From positions 1-39,253 of the forward strand of contig JAPLIE010000106.1 of the NCBI GenBank assembly GCA_026389265.1: DNA of 39,253 bases. Direction: 5' to 3'. The stretch is from Cyanobacteriota bacterium. GTDB lineage: Bacteria > Cyanobacteriota > Cyanobacteriia > PCC-6307 > Cyanobiaceae. The notes below the pieces were generated by a model. That model was not told the origin of the DNA. It worked only from the letters and a program-made list of their open reading frames with translations, and ran no database searches. Made by a program: the position numbers and the translations under genes. Shown one piece after another: positions 23,190 through 30,229 of the stretch; positions within the stretch are counted from its first letter, which is position 1; every line of letters begins with the position of its first letter.

Positions 23190-24563
23190 ATGCCCTCACT
23201 GACTATGCCTTCTCTCACCCCCCTGAACCAGCTTCTCCGCGTCGACACAATTGTCGCCGGTGGCCTGGTGGTCACGATGGATGAACAGCGTCGTGTGATT
23301 GCCGATGGGGCCGTGGCGATCGCCGCAGGGCAGATCGTGGCGGTTGGCAAGCGGGAGCAGGTGGAAGCGTCCTACAGAGCCGATGAGCGCATCGATGCGG
23401 TCGGTCGCACGGTGATCCCCGGCTTGATCAATGGCCATGCCCATCTGCCGATGACCCTGTTCCGCGGCCTGGCCGACGATCAGGATCTCGATGACTGGCT
23501 GCAGCACACCATCTTCCCCGCTGAGGCGATGAATGTGGATGAGGCCTTCGTGCGTTGCGGCACTCGCCTGGGCGTCGCCGAGCTGATCCGCGGCGGCATC
23601 ACCACCGTTTGCGATATGTACTACTACGAGATGGCGGTGGCCGAGGAGCTGGCGGCCGCAGGGTTGCGGGGGCTGCTGGGTCAGGTCCTGATCGACTTCC
23701 CTGCTCCCGATGCCGCCGACCATGCCGCCGCCATGGCCTGCCTCGCGCGCTTCGTGGATCGCTGGCAGGGGCACCCCTTGATTACGCCGGCGATCGCTCC
23801 CCATGCCCCTTACACCGTGGCGGATGATCATCTGATCGAAGCGCAGGCCTTCGCGGTTGATCGGGCCAGCCCCCTGATCATCCATCTATCAGAAACCAAC
23901 CATGAGGTTCAGGAGAGCCTGCGGCTCAAGGGAGCACGGCCTGTGGAGCACCTTGCCAGGATCGGGCTGCTGAGCGACCGCATGGTGGCGGCCCATGTGG
24001 TGTGGGCCGAAGCCCACGAACTCGATCTGCTCCGCGACCACGGCGTTGGGGTGGTGCACAATCCGCAGTCCAACATGAAACTGGCTTCGGGGGTGGCACC
24101 GCTGCCCGGGATGCTGGCCCGTGATCTGGCGGTGGGGCTCGGTACCGATGGGTCGGGATCCAATAACGATCTAAGCATCTGGGAGGAGATCGACACCGCT
24201 GCCAAGTTGCACAAGCTGATCAGTGGCGATCCCACGATGGTTTCCGCTCTGGAGGCCTTCGAGATGGCCACGATCCGCGGTGCCAGGGCCTTGCATCTCG
24301 ATGCGCAGATCGGCTCGCTGGAGGTGGGGAAACGGGCTGATCTGGTGGTGCTGGAGATGGAGGCGATCAATCAGATCCCGCTCAGCAGCATCTACTCGGC
24401 TCTGGTCTATACCAGCAAGGCCAGTGATGTCTGTGACGTGCTGGTGGAGGGCCAGGTGTTGCTGCGGCAGCGACAGCTCAAGACCCTCAATAATGCGGCG
24501 ATCGAGGCAGAAGCCCTGCTCTTTCGCCGCCAGATCATTGAGCGGCTCGGCTTGGTGCCATGA
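23190..24563 (+). CDS. mtaD: MTA/SAH deaminase-type amidohydrolase
   Basis: This 457-residue metal-dependent amidohydrolase is of the 5-methylthioadenosine/S-adenosylhomocysteine deaminase group (TrzN/AtzB-like). The metal motif NGHAHLPM holds His83 and His85, then come HLSETNHEVQE near 232, GVVHNPQSNMKLASG near 287 and LGTDGSGSNNDLSIWEE near 316 with the catalytic Asp. The C-terminal composite-domain strand is QIGSLEVGKRADLVVLEM. The substrate could be MTA, SAH or a related adenosine or guanine compound; the symbol follows the family, not proof. The start is ambiguous: ATG 23190 and ATG 23205 are created by a 15-bp tandem duplication that repeats MPSLT. The FAH-family gene follows 82 bp later. 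Confidence 0.85.
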   Translation: MPSLTMPSLTPLNQLLRVDTIVAGGLVVTMDEQRRVIADGAVAIAAGQIVAVGKREQVEASYRADERIDAVGRTVIPGLINGHAHLPMTLFRGLADDQDLDDWLQHTIFPAEAMNVDEAFVRCGTRLGVAELIRGGITTVCDMYYYEMAVAEELAAAGLRGLLGQVLIDFPAPDAADHAAAMACLARFVDRWQGHPLITPAIAPHAPYTVADDHLIEAQAFAVDRASPLIIHLSETNHEVQESLRLKGARPVEHLARIGLLSDRMVAAHVVWAEAHELDLLRDHGVGVVHNPQSNMKLASGVAPLPGMLARDLAVGLGTDGSGSNNDLSIWEEIDTAAKLHKLISGDPTMVSALEAFEMATIRGARALHLDAQIGSLEVGKRADLVVLEMEAINQIPLSSIYSALVYTSKASDVCDVLVEGQVLLRQRQLKTLNNAAIEAEALLFRRQIIERLGLVP

Positions 24564-24645
24564 AACGGTGCCCCGCAGCGAATGGATGCTTGGATCAGAG
24601 CCGCCCTGGGACCCTCGTTAGGCTGATTGGAGATCAATCCCACCC

Positions 24646-25464
24646 ATGCCGATCTTCCGCTACGCCGATCCCGAGGGCGTGGTGCACCACGGCCTGCTCC
24701 ATGGCGATAGCAGTCGTGAGCGCCTCGTGGGGGATCTCTTCTCTGGCCAGCGCCCCAGCGGCGAGGCGGCCCAGGTGGCTCGCTTGCTGGCGCCACTGGA
24801 GCCGCGGGCCCTGCTCTGCATCGGCCTCAACTACCGCCGCCACGCCGCCGAGACCGGCGCCGCCATCCCGCAGCGGCCGGTGCTGTTCATGAAGTCTCCA
24901 GGGGCGGTGCAGGATCCGGAGGCGCCGATCGAGCTACCCACTGCCCTGGCCAGCCACCAGGTGGACTACGAGGCGGAGTTGGCGGTGGTGATCGGCCGGC
25001 GCTGCAAGAACGTGGGGGTGGATGAGGCGCTAGGGGCCGTGCTCGGTTACACCTGCGCCAACGATGTGAGCGCCCGCGACTGGCAGAAGCGCCCCGAACT
25101 CGGCGGCGGCCAGTGGTGCCGCGGCAAGAGCTTCGACACTTTCGCGCCGCTCGGGCCGGTGCTGGTGAGCGCCGCCGAGCTACCCGATCCCAATGCCCTG
25201 GCGATCAGCACCGACCTCAACGGTGAGCGGGTGCAGGATGGCCACACCAGCGACATGATCTTTTCGGTGGCCGAGATCATTGCCTTTCTTTCCGGCAGCA
25301 CCACCCTGCTGCCGGGCACCGTGATCCTCACCGGCACCCCCGAGGGCGTGGGCATGGCCGCCAATCCGCCCCGCTGGCTGAAGCCCGGCGATCAGGTGGC
25401 GATCACGATCGAGGGGATCGGCACGCTCCTCAATCCGGTGGTGGCGGAGGGGGTGCCGGGTTGA
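24646..25464 (+). CDS. Fumarylacetoacetate hydrolase family protein
   Basis: This 272-residue FAH-superfamily enzyme shows CIGLNYRRHAAE (63-74), the metal ligands in VDYEAELAVVIG (Glu-x-Glu, near 106-116), and a third ligand in YTCANDVSARDWQ (Asp). KSFDTFAPLGPVLV follows, and the C-terminal LLPGTVILTGTPEGVGMA completes the fold. Family members cleave C-C bonds or decarboxylate beta-keto acids such as oxaloacetate, acylpyruvates or 2-hydroxyhepta-2,4-diene-1,7-dioate. In cyanobacteria without tyrosine catabolism an acylpyruvase or oxaloacetate decarboxylase role is plausible. ATG 24646 gives the normal family N-terminus. Confidence 0.9.
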   Translation: MPIFRYADPEGVVHHGLLHGDSSRERLVGDLFSGQRPSGEAAQVARLLAPLEPRALLCIGLNYRRHAAETGAAIPQRPVLFMKSPGAVQDPEAPIELPTALASHQVDYEAELAVVIGRRCKNVGVDEALGAVLGYTCANDVSARDWQKRPELGGGQWCRGKSFDTFAPLGPVLVSAAELPDPNALAISTDLNGERVQDGHTSDMIFSVAEIIAFLSGSTTLLPGTVILTGTPEGVGMAANPPRWLKPGDQVAITIEGIGTLLNPVVAEGVPG

Positions 25465-25534
25465 GGTGGGTGGCTGAAGGGGGGAGGCGAAGCGATGGGC
25501 CTGGTGCGAGAACGATGCCGCTGTTCCCCTTGGC

Positions 25535-25963
25535 TTAACGCAGGGCAACCCGGCAAAAAGGCTCCCGCCGGAAGCGCCGATAGACATCAAAGTCACTGTC
25601 CAGAGAAAGGATCTCGGCGATGTCCAGTCGCTCTGAGAGGGTCACCAGGGTGAGATCGGCGAAATCACCGGGCAGATCGGCGTAGCGCTGGTTGAGTTCG
25701 GCGATGCGGGCATAATCCTCCGGAACCAGGTTGATTGCATGGATCCCGCCGCAGCTCACTGCTCCAAGCAGGTGATTTTGAGCGGCGAGAACCCGGCGAT
25801 CCCTGGGATCCCCTAGCAACCAGAGCACCTCCGCGATGCAGATCGGCGAGGTGATCAGTTGGGCGGCGTTCTGATCAAAGAAGGCCACCACCGCTTGATG
25901 CAGGGGCTCCTGCTGCTGGTAGTAGCTGAGCAGGATTCCTGAATCGATCAGGATCCTTCGCAT
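25535..25963 (-). CDS. PIN-domain toxin (VapC-like), pair 1
   Basis: This 142-residue PIN-domain ribonuclease is the toxin partner of the RHH protein immediately upstream. PIN acidic residues are visible: Asp7 (ILIDSGILLSYY), Glu in CIAEVLWLLG near 45, Asp in LPGDFADLTLV near 97-101 and Asp in LSLDSDFDVYRRF near 121-124. The start codon overlaps the antitoxin stop by one base (25963), the usual coupling in vapBC operons. VapC-type toxins cut tRNA or rRNA; the target here is unknown. It lies on the same strand as, and downstream of, the second HpsJ-like gene. Confidence 0.88.
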   Translation of the reverse strand: MRRILIDSGILLSYYQQQEPLHQAVVAFFDQNAAQLITSPICIAEVLWLLGDPRDRRVLAAQNHLLGAVSCGGIHAINLVPEDYARIAELNQRYADLPGDFADLTLVTLSERLDIAEILSLDSDFDVYRRFRREPFCRVALR

Positions 25964-26229
25964 CAGCGGCGCTCCAGCCGGCGAGCCTGGAGGTGCTCGG
26001 TGAGCAGCCGGCGCCGTTCCTGGCGTTCAGCGCTGCCCGCTGGCAGGGTGTCGAGGAAGGGATCGGGGTGGCCGCCCAACTGCTCGGTGATCGAGGGGGC
26101 GGGCCGGCGCTGTTGCCAGCGATCGCGGATGAGCTGGCGGATCAGGGTGCTCTTGTCCTGGCCTGTGGCAGCCAGCAGCTCCTGGAGGCAGCGTTCGGTT
26201 TCGCTGTCCAGCCTGACGGTGAGTGGCAT
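25963..26229 (-). CDS. Ribbon-helix-helix antitoxin, pair 1
   Basis: This 88-residue protein is a ribbon-helix-helix DNA-binding antitoxin. The N-terminal strand MPLTVRLDSETERCLQELLA is followed by TGQDKSTLIRQLIRDRWQQR, the standard MetJ/Arc/CopG helix-turn. The C-terminal tail (residues ~50-88, Arg/Glu-rich) would neutralise the PIN protein. It is expected to autoregulate its operon. Upstream (26230-26328) I see AT-rich sequence with TTACAA and TACAAC words but no convincing promoter. Confidence 0.85.
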   Translation of the reverse strand: MPLTVRLDSETERCLQELLAATGQDKSTLIRQLIRDRWQQRRPAPSITEQLGGHPDPFLDTLPAGSAERQERRRLLTEHLQARRLERR

Positions 26230-26328
26230 GGCCCCCAGCCCCGACGTTGTACGACTATTGGGTTGATTGTAATACGGCTGACCTGATTCCCCCTGTATCG
26301 AGCGATGTCCTCACGGACGGCCATCCCC

Positions 26329-27159
26329 TCAGGCCTCCCGATCCCCACGACCCAGCTCGCGCAGATAGTCAGAACCGGAGCCGGAGGAGCGCCGTCCAGA
26401 GCCACCGAAGCGGGACCGCCGCCAGGCGCTCTGTAGCTCCTGAAGCAGAGTGCGGGGTTCGCCAGGCCGCCGGGCCAGGGCGGCAAAGCCGAGGGCCAAC
26501 GCCAGGCTGGCGAGGGCGTTGCGGAGCAGCTCGGGCAGCAGCAGCAGCAGGGGTGTGCGGGGCTGGCTGACCTCGCGCTCACGGTTGATCTGCAGGGCGG
26601 CCTGATCGAGCACGGCGCCCACCTGGGCCTTAAGCAAGGGCAGGGGCTGGGCGATGTCGGCGGGACCGAGCACGGGCCCCTGGAGGTTTTGAAGTTGCTG
26701 GTTGAGATCGGCGGTGCTGGCGGCGCCGGCCACGACCTGCCGCAGGGCCTTGAGTTTGGCCTCGGCGCCCTGGATGCGGGCGGCCTGGGCGTTGTTGACC
26801 GTGCGGCTGGTCTGCAGGCCGGCGATGGTCTGCAGGGGGAGAAGCAGCAGGAAGCCGAGGGCGGCGGCCACGGCCAGCTGGGCGCAGAGGCGAGCGCGGT
26901 TTTTCAGCTGTGGATCGTGGGGGCCGAGCTCGGCGGCGATCTGCAGCAGGGCCAAGCCGGGCAGGGGGAAGGCGGCGGTATTGATGAGGGTGCCCGCCAG
27001 ACGCAACTGCCAGGCGGGATCGAGCAGCTGCAACGGGAACAGGGCTGGGGCCACCAGCGAGCCGAAGAGCACAAAGAGCACCAGCGCCACCACGCTCAGG
27101 CCCGGGGCGGAGAGGAGCACGGGAGTGCCTGTGCGGGATGGTTCGGAGCTGGGGGGCAT
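26329..27159 (-). CDS. HpsJ-like membrane protein, copy 2
   Basis: This 276-residue paralogue of the HpsJ-like protein at 6013-6870 keeps the same order of features: LSVVALVLFVLFGSLV near residue 21, a second hydrophobic pair around LINTAAFPLPGLALLQIAAE, and a third helix AAALGFLLLLPLQTIAGLQT. A coiled-coil-like stretch follows (NAQAARIQGAEAKLKALRQV), then the shared LQNLQGPVLGPADIAQPLPL and ELLRNALASLALALGFAALA. The tail is Ser/Gly/Arg-rich. It is downstream of a PEP-CTERM gene as in copy 1, but here a strong intrinsic terminator (27215-27239) lies between them, so expression may be partly uncoupled. Sorting or polysaccharide export is inferred from the HpsJ family. Confidence 0.78.
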   Translation of the reverse strand: MPPSSEPSRTGTPVLLSAPGLSVVALVLFVLFGSLVAPALFPLQLLDPAWQLRLAGTLINTAAFPLPGLALLQIAAELGPHDPQLKNRARLCAQLAVAAALGFLLLLPLQTIAGLQTSRTVNNAQAARIQGAEAKLKALRQVVAGAASTADLNQQLQNLQGPVLGPADIAQPLPLLKAQVGAVLDQAALQINREREVSQPRTPLLLLLPELLRNALASLALALGFAALARRPGEPRTLLQELQSAWRRSRFGGSGRRSSGSGSDYLRELGRGDREA

Positions 27160-27214
27160 GGCGAAACTAAGGGGCTAGAGCGCAGGGAAGGAAATCACCG
27201 CCCACGGCGGCCAC

Positions 27215-27239
27215 AAAAAAGCCCCGCCGATGGCAGGGC
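27215..27239 (-). terminator. Rho-independent terminator after PEP-CTERM gene 2
   Basis: On the minus strand the sequence is GCCCTGCC-ATC-GGCGGGGC-TTTTTT: an 8-bp stem with one G-U wobble, a 3-nt loop and six T. The wobble pairs only in minus-strand RNA, which fixes the orientation. It lies between the PEP-CTERM stop (27263) and the HpsJ-like start (27159). Confidence 0.85.
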
Positions 27240-27262
27240 CGTGAAGGAATTCCAGGCTGCAA

Positions 27263-27979
27263 TCAGGCCTGGGGCGGTGTGATCAAAGGAGCGGCGATGC
27301 GCTTGCGCAGGCGGCGGCTCCAGCCGAAGGCAGCGCCGGCACCGAGCAAGGGCAGGGGGCCGGGGACTGCTGCTGCTGGCGGTGCAGGTGCGCCAAGGAT
27401 CACCTGGATTGACTCACTGGTGCCGTTAAGGGTCCAGGTGCCGATCAGGCCTGTTGTGGTGAAGCCGAGACTTGCGAGGGTTGCGCCGTTAAACGTGCTG
27501 TTACTGACAATGGGAGCATTGGAAAGGTAAGACGAAGCAAGTCCAATACCGGCGACGGAGCCCCAAAGAATTGTGAATATTCCAGAGGAGATGGACGAAG
27601 CAGCCGAAACGGGTCGGTTGAAGGAAGTGGGACCGGAGATTTTGAATGTCTGCACTGATGAGAAAATGTCAGGTCCAGTGCAAATAACTGCAATATTTGA
27701 ATTAATTAGCCCTGGATTCTCACAGCCAATTGATTTGCCAAGTGCCTCTGCGCCGGTTAAATTGAGGCTGCCATTCGTCTCAACAACAACATTGCCTGCC
27801 GATTCAAAAATGTTGTAGGTCAGAACCGCCTTGGCCTCCCCCTGGCTCAGCAATAAGGCAGCCGGTGCGGCCAGCAACGGTGTCAAGCGTTTGCGGCGAT
27901 TGGCGAAAGCGCGAAGCGACGTGATCACTGCATGGGGAGATAAATTTGCAGTAATGATGCCCCCCAAAAAAAAATTCAT
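27263..27979 (-). CDS. PEP-CTERM-type surface protein, copy 2
   Basis: This ~238-residue secreted protein has the cyanobacterial PEP-CTERM signal VPGPLPLLGAGAAFGWSRRL plus RKR near the C-terminus. It has a signal peptide with hydrophobic core LTPLLAAPAALLLSQG ending AKA. The mature sequence begins VLTYNIFESAGNVVVETNGS and aligns with the first PEP-CTERM protein throughout; IGTWTLNGTSESIQVILG matches IGSWTFF...NVINVFVG. I start at ATG 27979, although the AGGAG there is only 1 bp from ATG. A GTG inside HAVITSLR would give a signal peptide the same length as copy 1 and is a serious alternative. The frame upstream of 27979 is low-complexity Arg/Lys and probably untranslated. A 9-A run lies just inside the ATG. 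Confidence 0.78.
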   Translation of the reverse strand: MNFFLGGIITANLSPHAVITSLRAFANRRKRLTPLLAAPAALLLSQGEAKAVLTYNIFESAGNVVVETNGSLNLTGAEALGKSIGCENPGLINSNIAVICTGPDIFSSVQTFKISGPTSFNRPVSAASSISSGIFTILWGSVAGIGLASSYLSNAPIVSNSTFNGATLASLGFTTTGLIGTWTLNGTSESIQVILGAPAPPAAAVPGPLPLLGAGAAFGWSRRLRKRIAAPLITPPQA

Positions 27980-28282
27980 GCTCCTGAGGTCGGTGAAGAG
28001 ACTGGCATGTGCAAAAGCCTTTTCGGGCTTTCGGTGGGTGCCTTTTTTGCGGGGGCGCCTCAAAGCTACCCGTGCTCGCGGGTGTCCTCCCATCCCCTTT
28101 CAGCTGAATCATCCTGGTGCGGCTCCATCGGCAGGGGCCACCGTGATTAGGCTCTGTCCTGGCTGGCTGGATCAGCGTCACCGCTATGCCGAACCCTGCT
28201 CAGGGTGACGTGAGCGGGCGGGGCCGGCAGCCGCTCAGCGAGAAGCCAGGGCAGGAAATCTGCCTAGATTTGAGCATTCGCC
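27980..28282. other. 303-bp intergenic region between PEP-CTERM 2 and HEPN gene
   Basis: This divergent spacer contains a small hairpin AAAGCC/GGCTTT at 28014-28031. On the minus strand the hairpin is followed by TTTT, so it could act as a leader attenuator for the PEP-CTERM gene. It also contains a 5-bp ACCCG/CGGGT stem near 28071. No gene or clear promoter was recognised. Confidence 0.45.
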
Positions 28283-28666
28283 GTGCTGGCCTTGGCCGAT
28301 CGATCGGCGGACTGGGTGGATCAGGCCCTGCGGGATCTGGAGCAGGCGGAGCAGTCGATGCAGGCCGACCGCCATGAATGGGCCTGTTTCGCCGCCCATC
28401 AGGCGGTTGAGAAGGCGCTGAAGGGGCTGAATCTGGCCCTTGGCCAGCAGGCCTGGGGCCACACCCTCACCCGGCTCTGGGCGGTCCTGCCGCAGCAGGA
28501 TTGGCAGCCGGCGCCGCCCGAAGGCCTCGAAGACCGGCTGCGGCTCCTGGATGGTTTCTATATCCCCACCCGCTATCCCGATAGCTATCCGGAGGGCACA
28601 CCGGGGGAGCATTTCGGCAGACTGCAGAGCGAGCAGGCCCTCCTTCATGCCCGTGCCATCACTTAG
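28283..28666 (+). CDS. HEPN-domain protein
   Basis: This 127-residue HEPN-family helical protein shows the typical HEWACFAAHQAVEKALKGL near residues 36-54 and YIPTRYPDSYPEGTPGEHF near 93-111. HEPN proteins pair with minimal nucleotidyltransferases as toxin-antitoxin or substrate-binding modules. The RNase signature R-x4-6-H-x-Y seen in HepT toxins is not evident here, so ribonuclease activity is doubtful. The start is GTG 28283; no strong ribosome binding site is visible. The next gene overlaps its 3' end by 20 bp, so the two form one translational unit. Confidence 0.85.
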   Translation: MLALADRSADWVDQALRDLEQAEQSMQADRHEWACFAAHQAVEKALKGLNLALGQQAWGHTLTRLWAVLPQQDWQPAPPEGLEDRLRLLDGFYIPTRYPDSYPEGTPGEHFGRLQSEQALLHARAIT

Positions 28667-29033
28667 TGGATCCGTGCGGCGCTGGCCAGCCGCCGCTGAG
28701 GTGCTGGAGCAGGCGGGGAGTTGGGCCGTTAAACAACAACGTTGCCATCCTGACCTGGTGGCGGTGGGTGTTTTCGGCTCCTATGGCCGCGGCACAGCCG
28801 GCGTGGGCAGCGATCTCGACCTGCTGCTGATCCTGCAGCACTGCGACGAGCCGATCTGGGATCGGCTGCGCCGCTGGGATACCCGAGCGTTGCCGCTGGC
28901 CTGCGATCTGCTGGTGTACAGCCTGGAGGAATGGCGCAGCCTGCCGCGGTGGAATCCCAGGCTGGCGGAGGCTTTGCTGAACGACACCCGCTGGCTGGGG
29001 GAAATGCCGGACGGAGTCCATGGCGTTGGCTGA
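28647..29033 (+). CDS. MNT-type nucleotidyltransferase-domain protein
   Basis: This 128-residue minimal nucleotidyltransferase is the partner of the HEPN protein. The pol-beta-like active site is intact: GVFGSYGRGTAGVGSDLDLL, with GSYGRG and the SDxD metal-binding pair, and a third acidic residue in ACDLLVYSLEEW. In characterised MntA-HepT systems the MNT protein AMPylates and silences the HEPN toxin. ATG 28647 overlaps the HEPN gene by 20 bp; GTG 28674 is a possible alternative. It converges on the second PIN gene, 11 bp apart. Confidence 0.83.
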   Translation: MPVPSLSGSVRRWPAAAEVLEQAGSWAVKQQRCHPDLVAVGVFGSYGRGTAGVGSDLDLLLILQHCDEPIWDRLRRWDTRALPLACDLLVYSLEEWRSLPRWNPRLAEALLNDTRWLGEMPDGVHGVG

Positions 29034-29043
29034 GCCGCACCGA

Positions 29044-29072
29044 TTCAGCCGGCAGCCGCGCCGCCGGCTGAA
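29044..29072. terminator. Perfect 10-bp inverted repeat at convergent gene ends
   Basis: TTCAGCCGGC (29044-29053) pairs with GCCGGCTGAA (29063-29072) around a 9-nt loop. It starts 11 bp after the nucleotidyltransferase stop and covers the last codons of the PIN gene. There is no T-run, so it is a transcript-end hairpin of uncertain strength. Confidence 0.45.
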
Positions 29073-29497
29073 ATCACCCAGAGATGGCCCGCCTTGGCGC
29101 CGGGCACCTGCAGGGGATCAAGCCGTTGATCAAAGCTCACCAGCCGGCCGCCATGGGCCACGGCCAGAGCTAGCAGATAGGCATCGGTGATCTGGCGAGG
29201 ACTTAGTATTCGCTCCCAGCGAATCAGACCTTCCTGGAGCAGGCTGATCTGCTGGGGCCAGAAGGCATGGCTGGGATGGCCGCAGGCCTCGGCCAGACGG
29301 GCCGCCACCTGCTGGGCAGGTTGCGTGTTGGTATAGGCGGGCTGAGCCATGATCCGCACCACACCGGTTTGCGTCAGGGGGCAGGTTGCCCAGCCCTCGT
29401 CGAGATTTCGCTCCAGCCAGGTGCTGGCGGAGGCATGCATCACATGCCCACTGTCGAGCAGGGCAATGATCACATTCACATCCAGCAGGGCCCGCAT
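29045..29497 (-). CDS. PIN-domain toxin (VapC-like), pair 2
   Basis: This 150-residue PIN protein is of the TA_VapC type. Visible features are MRALLDVNVIIALLD with Asp6, CPLTQTGVVRIM near residues 39-50 (the position of the second acidic residue in many PINs, here Gln), TDAYLLALAVAHGGRLVSFD near 103-122 with Asp at both ends, and a short Gly/Ala tail. Many VapCs of this subfamily carry TQxG and remain active. The start overlaps the antitoxin stop by one base at 29497. Its last codons lie inside a 10-bp inverted repeat. Confidence 0.87.
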   Translation of the reverse strand: MRALLDVNVIIALLDSGHVMHASASTWLERNLDEGWATCPLTQTGVVRIMAQPAYTNTQPAQQVAARLAEACGHPSHAFWPQQISLLQEGLIRWERILSPRQITDAYLLALAVAHGGRLVSFDQRLDPLQVPGAKAGHLWVISAGGAAAG

Positions 29498-29739
29498 CAG
29501 ATGCCTTCGAGATCGCGCAACTGATCAATTTGTTCATTGCTAACCAGGTGTTGATCGCTGGCCGCAAAGGGACGGAATCCAGCCACAACCGCAGCACCAG
29601 TGCGCTGGGCCGATACCCCGCCGGTCAAGGCAGAGCGCAACAGCTTCGAAACCACTTGCCCGGCCGAAACGCCCTGTCGGCGCGCTAATTCCTTGGCGGC
29701 TGTTAACACATCGTCTTCGATGTCCAGCGTGGTTCGCAT
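29497..29739 (-). CDS. Ribbon-helix-helix antitoxin (VapB-like), pair 2
   Basis: This 80-residue antitoxin begins MRTTLDIEDDVLTAAKELAR, then RQGVSAGQVVSKLLRSAL, the RHH fold of VapB proteins that pair with TA_VapC PINs. The C-terminal FRPFAASDQHLVSNEQIDQL would wrap the toxin. It probably represses its own promoter: three GATGC words at exact 8-bp spacing lie ~20-40 bp upstream of the ATG. Confidence 0.87.
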   Translation of the reverse strand: MRTTLDIEDDVLTAAKELARRQGVSAGQVVSKLLRSALTGGVSAQRTGAAVVAGFRPFAASDQHLVSNEQIDQLRDLEGI

Positions 29740-29758
29740 GGTCAGCCTCAGCTTTAGT

Positions 29759-29779
29759 GCATCTTAGCATCAGCGCATC
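29759..29779. promoter_or_regulatory. Triple GCATC repeat, candidate VapB operator
   Basis: GCATC occurs at 29759, 29767 and 29775, an exact 8-bp period, 20-40 bp upstream of the RHH antitoxin start. RHH antitoxins commonly bind short repeats at the promoter, and a TAAGAT -10-like word lies within the array on the minus strand. Confidence 0.45.
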
Positions 29780-29878
29780 AAGTCGCCCGAGGAATCGCGA
29801 TCCACGGAGCCCAGCTGGTTGAGATCGGCGTTGCTGGCGCTGTTCTCCCTCGCTAGGGTCTCAAGGTGTAGGAACACC

Positions 29879-30229
29879 ATGAAGGCTTTTTCAATCCGCC
29901 AGCTCAAGAGCAATCCGTCGACGGTGCTGCGGGCCGCTGAGCAAGACGCGATGGCTCTGGTGACCAGCCATCAGCAGCCCACAGCGCTGGTGGTGGCGCT
30001 CGATCGTCTCGGCCTGCCGGATCCGGCGGCGGTGCGGTCGGGGCTTGCCCTTTCGCTGTTCCGCTCCGGATCGATCTCCGTGGCCAGCGCCGCCCGGGTG
30101 GCGGATCTGCCGCTGCCGCGCTTCCTAGAAATCCTCGCGGCCCTGAAGATTCCTGTGCTGGAAGGGGATGCGACCGACCTCCAGGACGATCTGGCCGCTG
30201 CGCGCCGCTGGCTGCATGGCGGCGCCTGA
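29879..30229 (+). CDS. Phd-like / UPF0175-like fused antitoxin
   Basis: This 116-residue protein seems to be built from two antitoxin parts. The N-terminal ~45 residues (MKAFSIRQLKSNPSTVLRAA, then MALVTSHQQPTALVVAL) follow the Phd/YefM DNA-binding fold. Residues ~60-100 (GLALSLFRSGSISVASAARV, then PRFLEILAALKIPVL) resemble the UPF0175 helix-turn-helix family that pairs with DUF3368 PIN toxins. ATG 29879 has AGGA upstream; the open frame to 29819 is spurious. Its 3' end overlaps the PIN gene start by 14 bp. It is the probable antitoxin and autorepressor of this pair. Confidence 0.78.
   Translation: MKAFSIRQLKSNPSTVLRAAEQDAMALVTSHQQPTALVVALDRLGLPDPAAVRSGLALSLFRSGSISVASAARVADLPLPRFLEILAALKIPVLEGDATDLQDDLAAARRWLHGGA

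Noticed and set aside
27980-28093. Upstream extension of PEP-CTERM protein 2
   Set aside because: Basic low-complexity sequence that would bury the signal peptide; copy 1 has no such extension.
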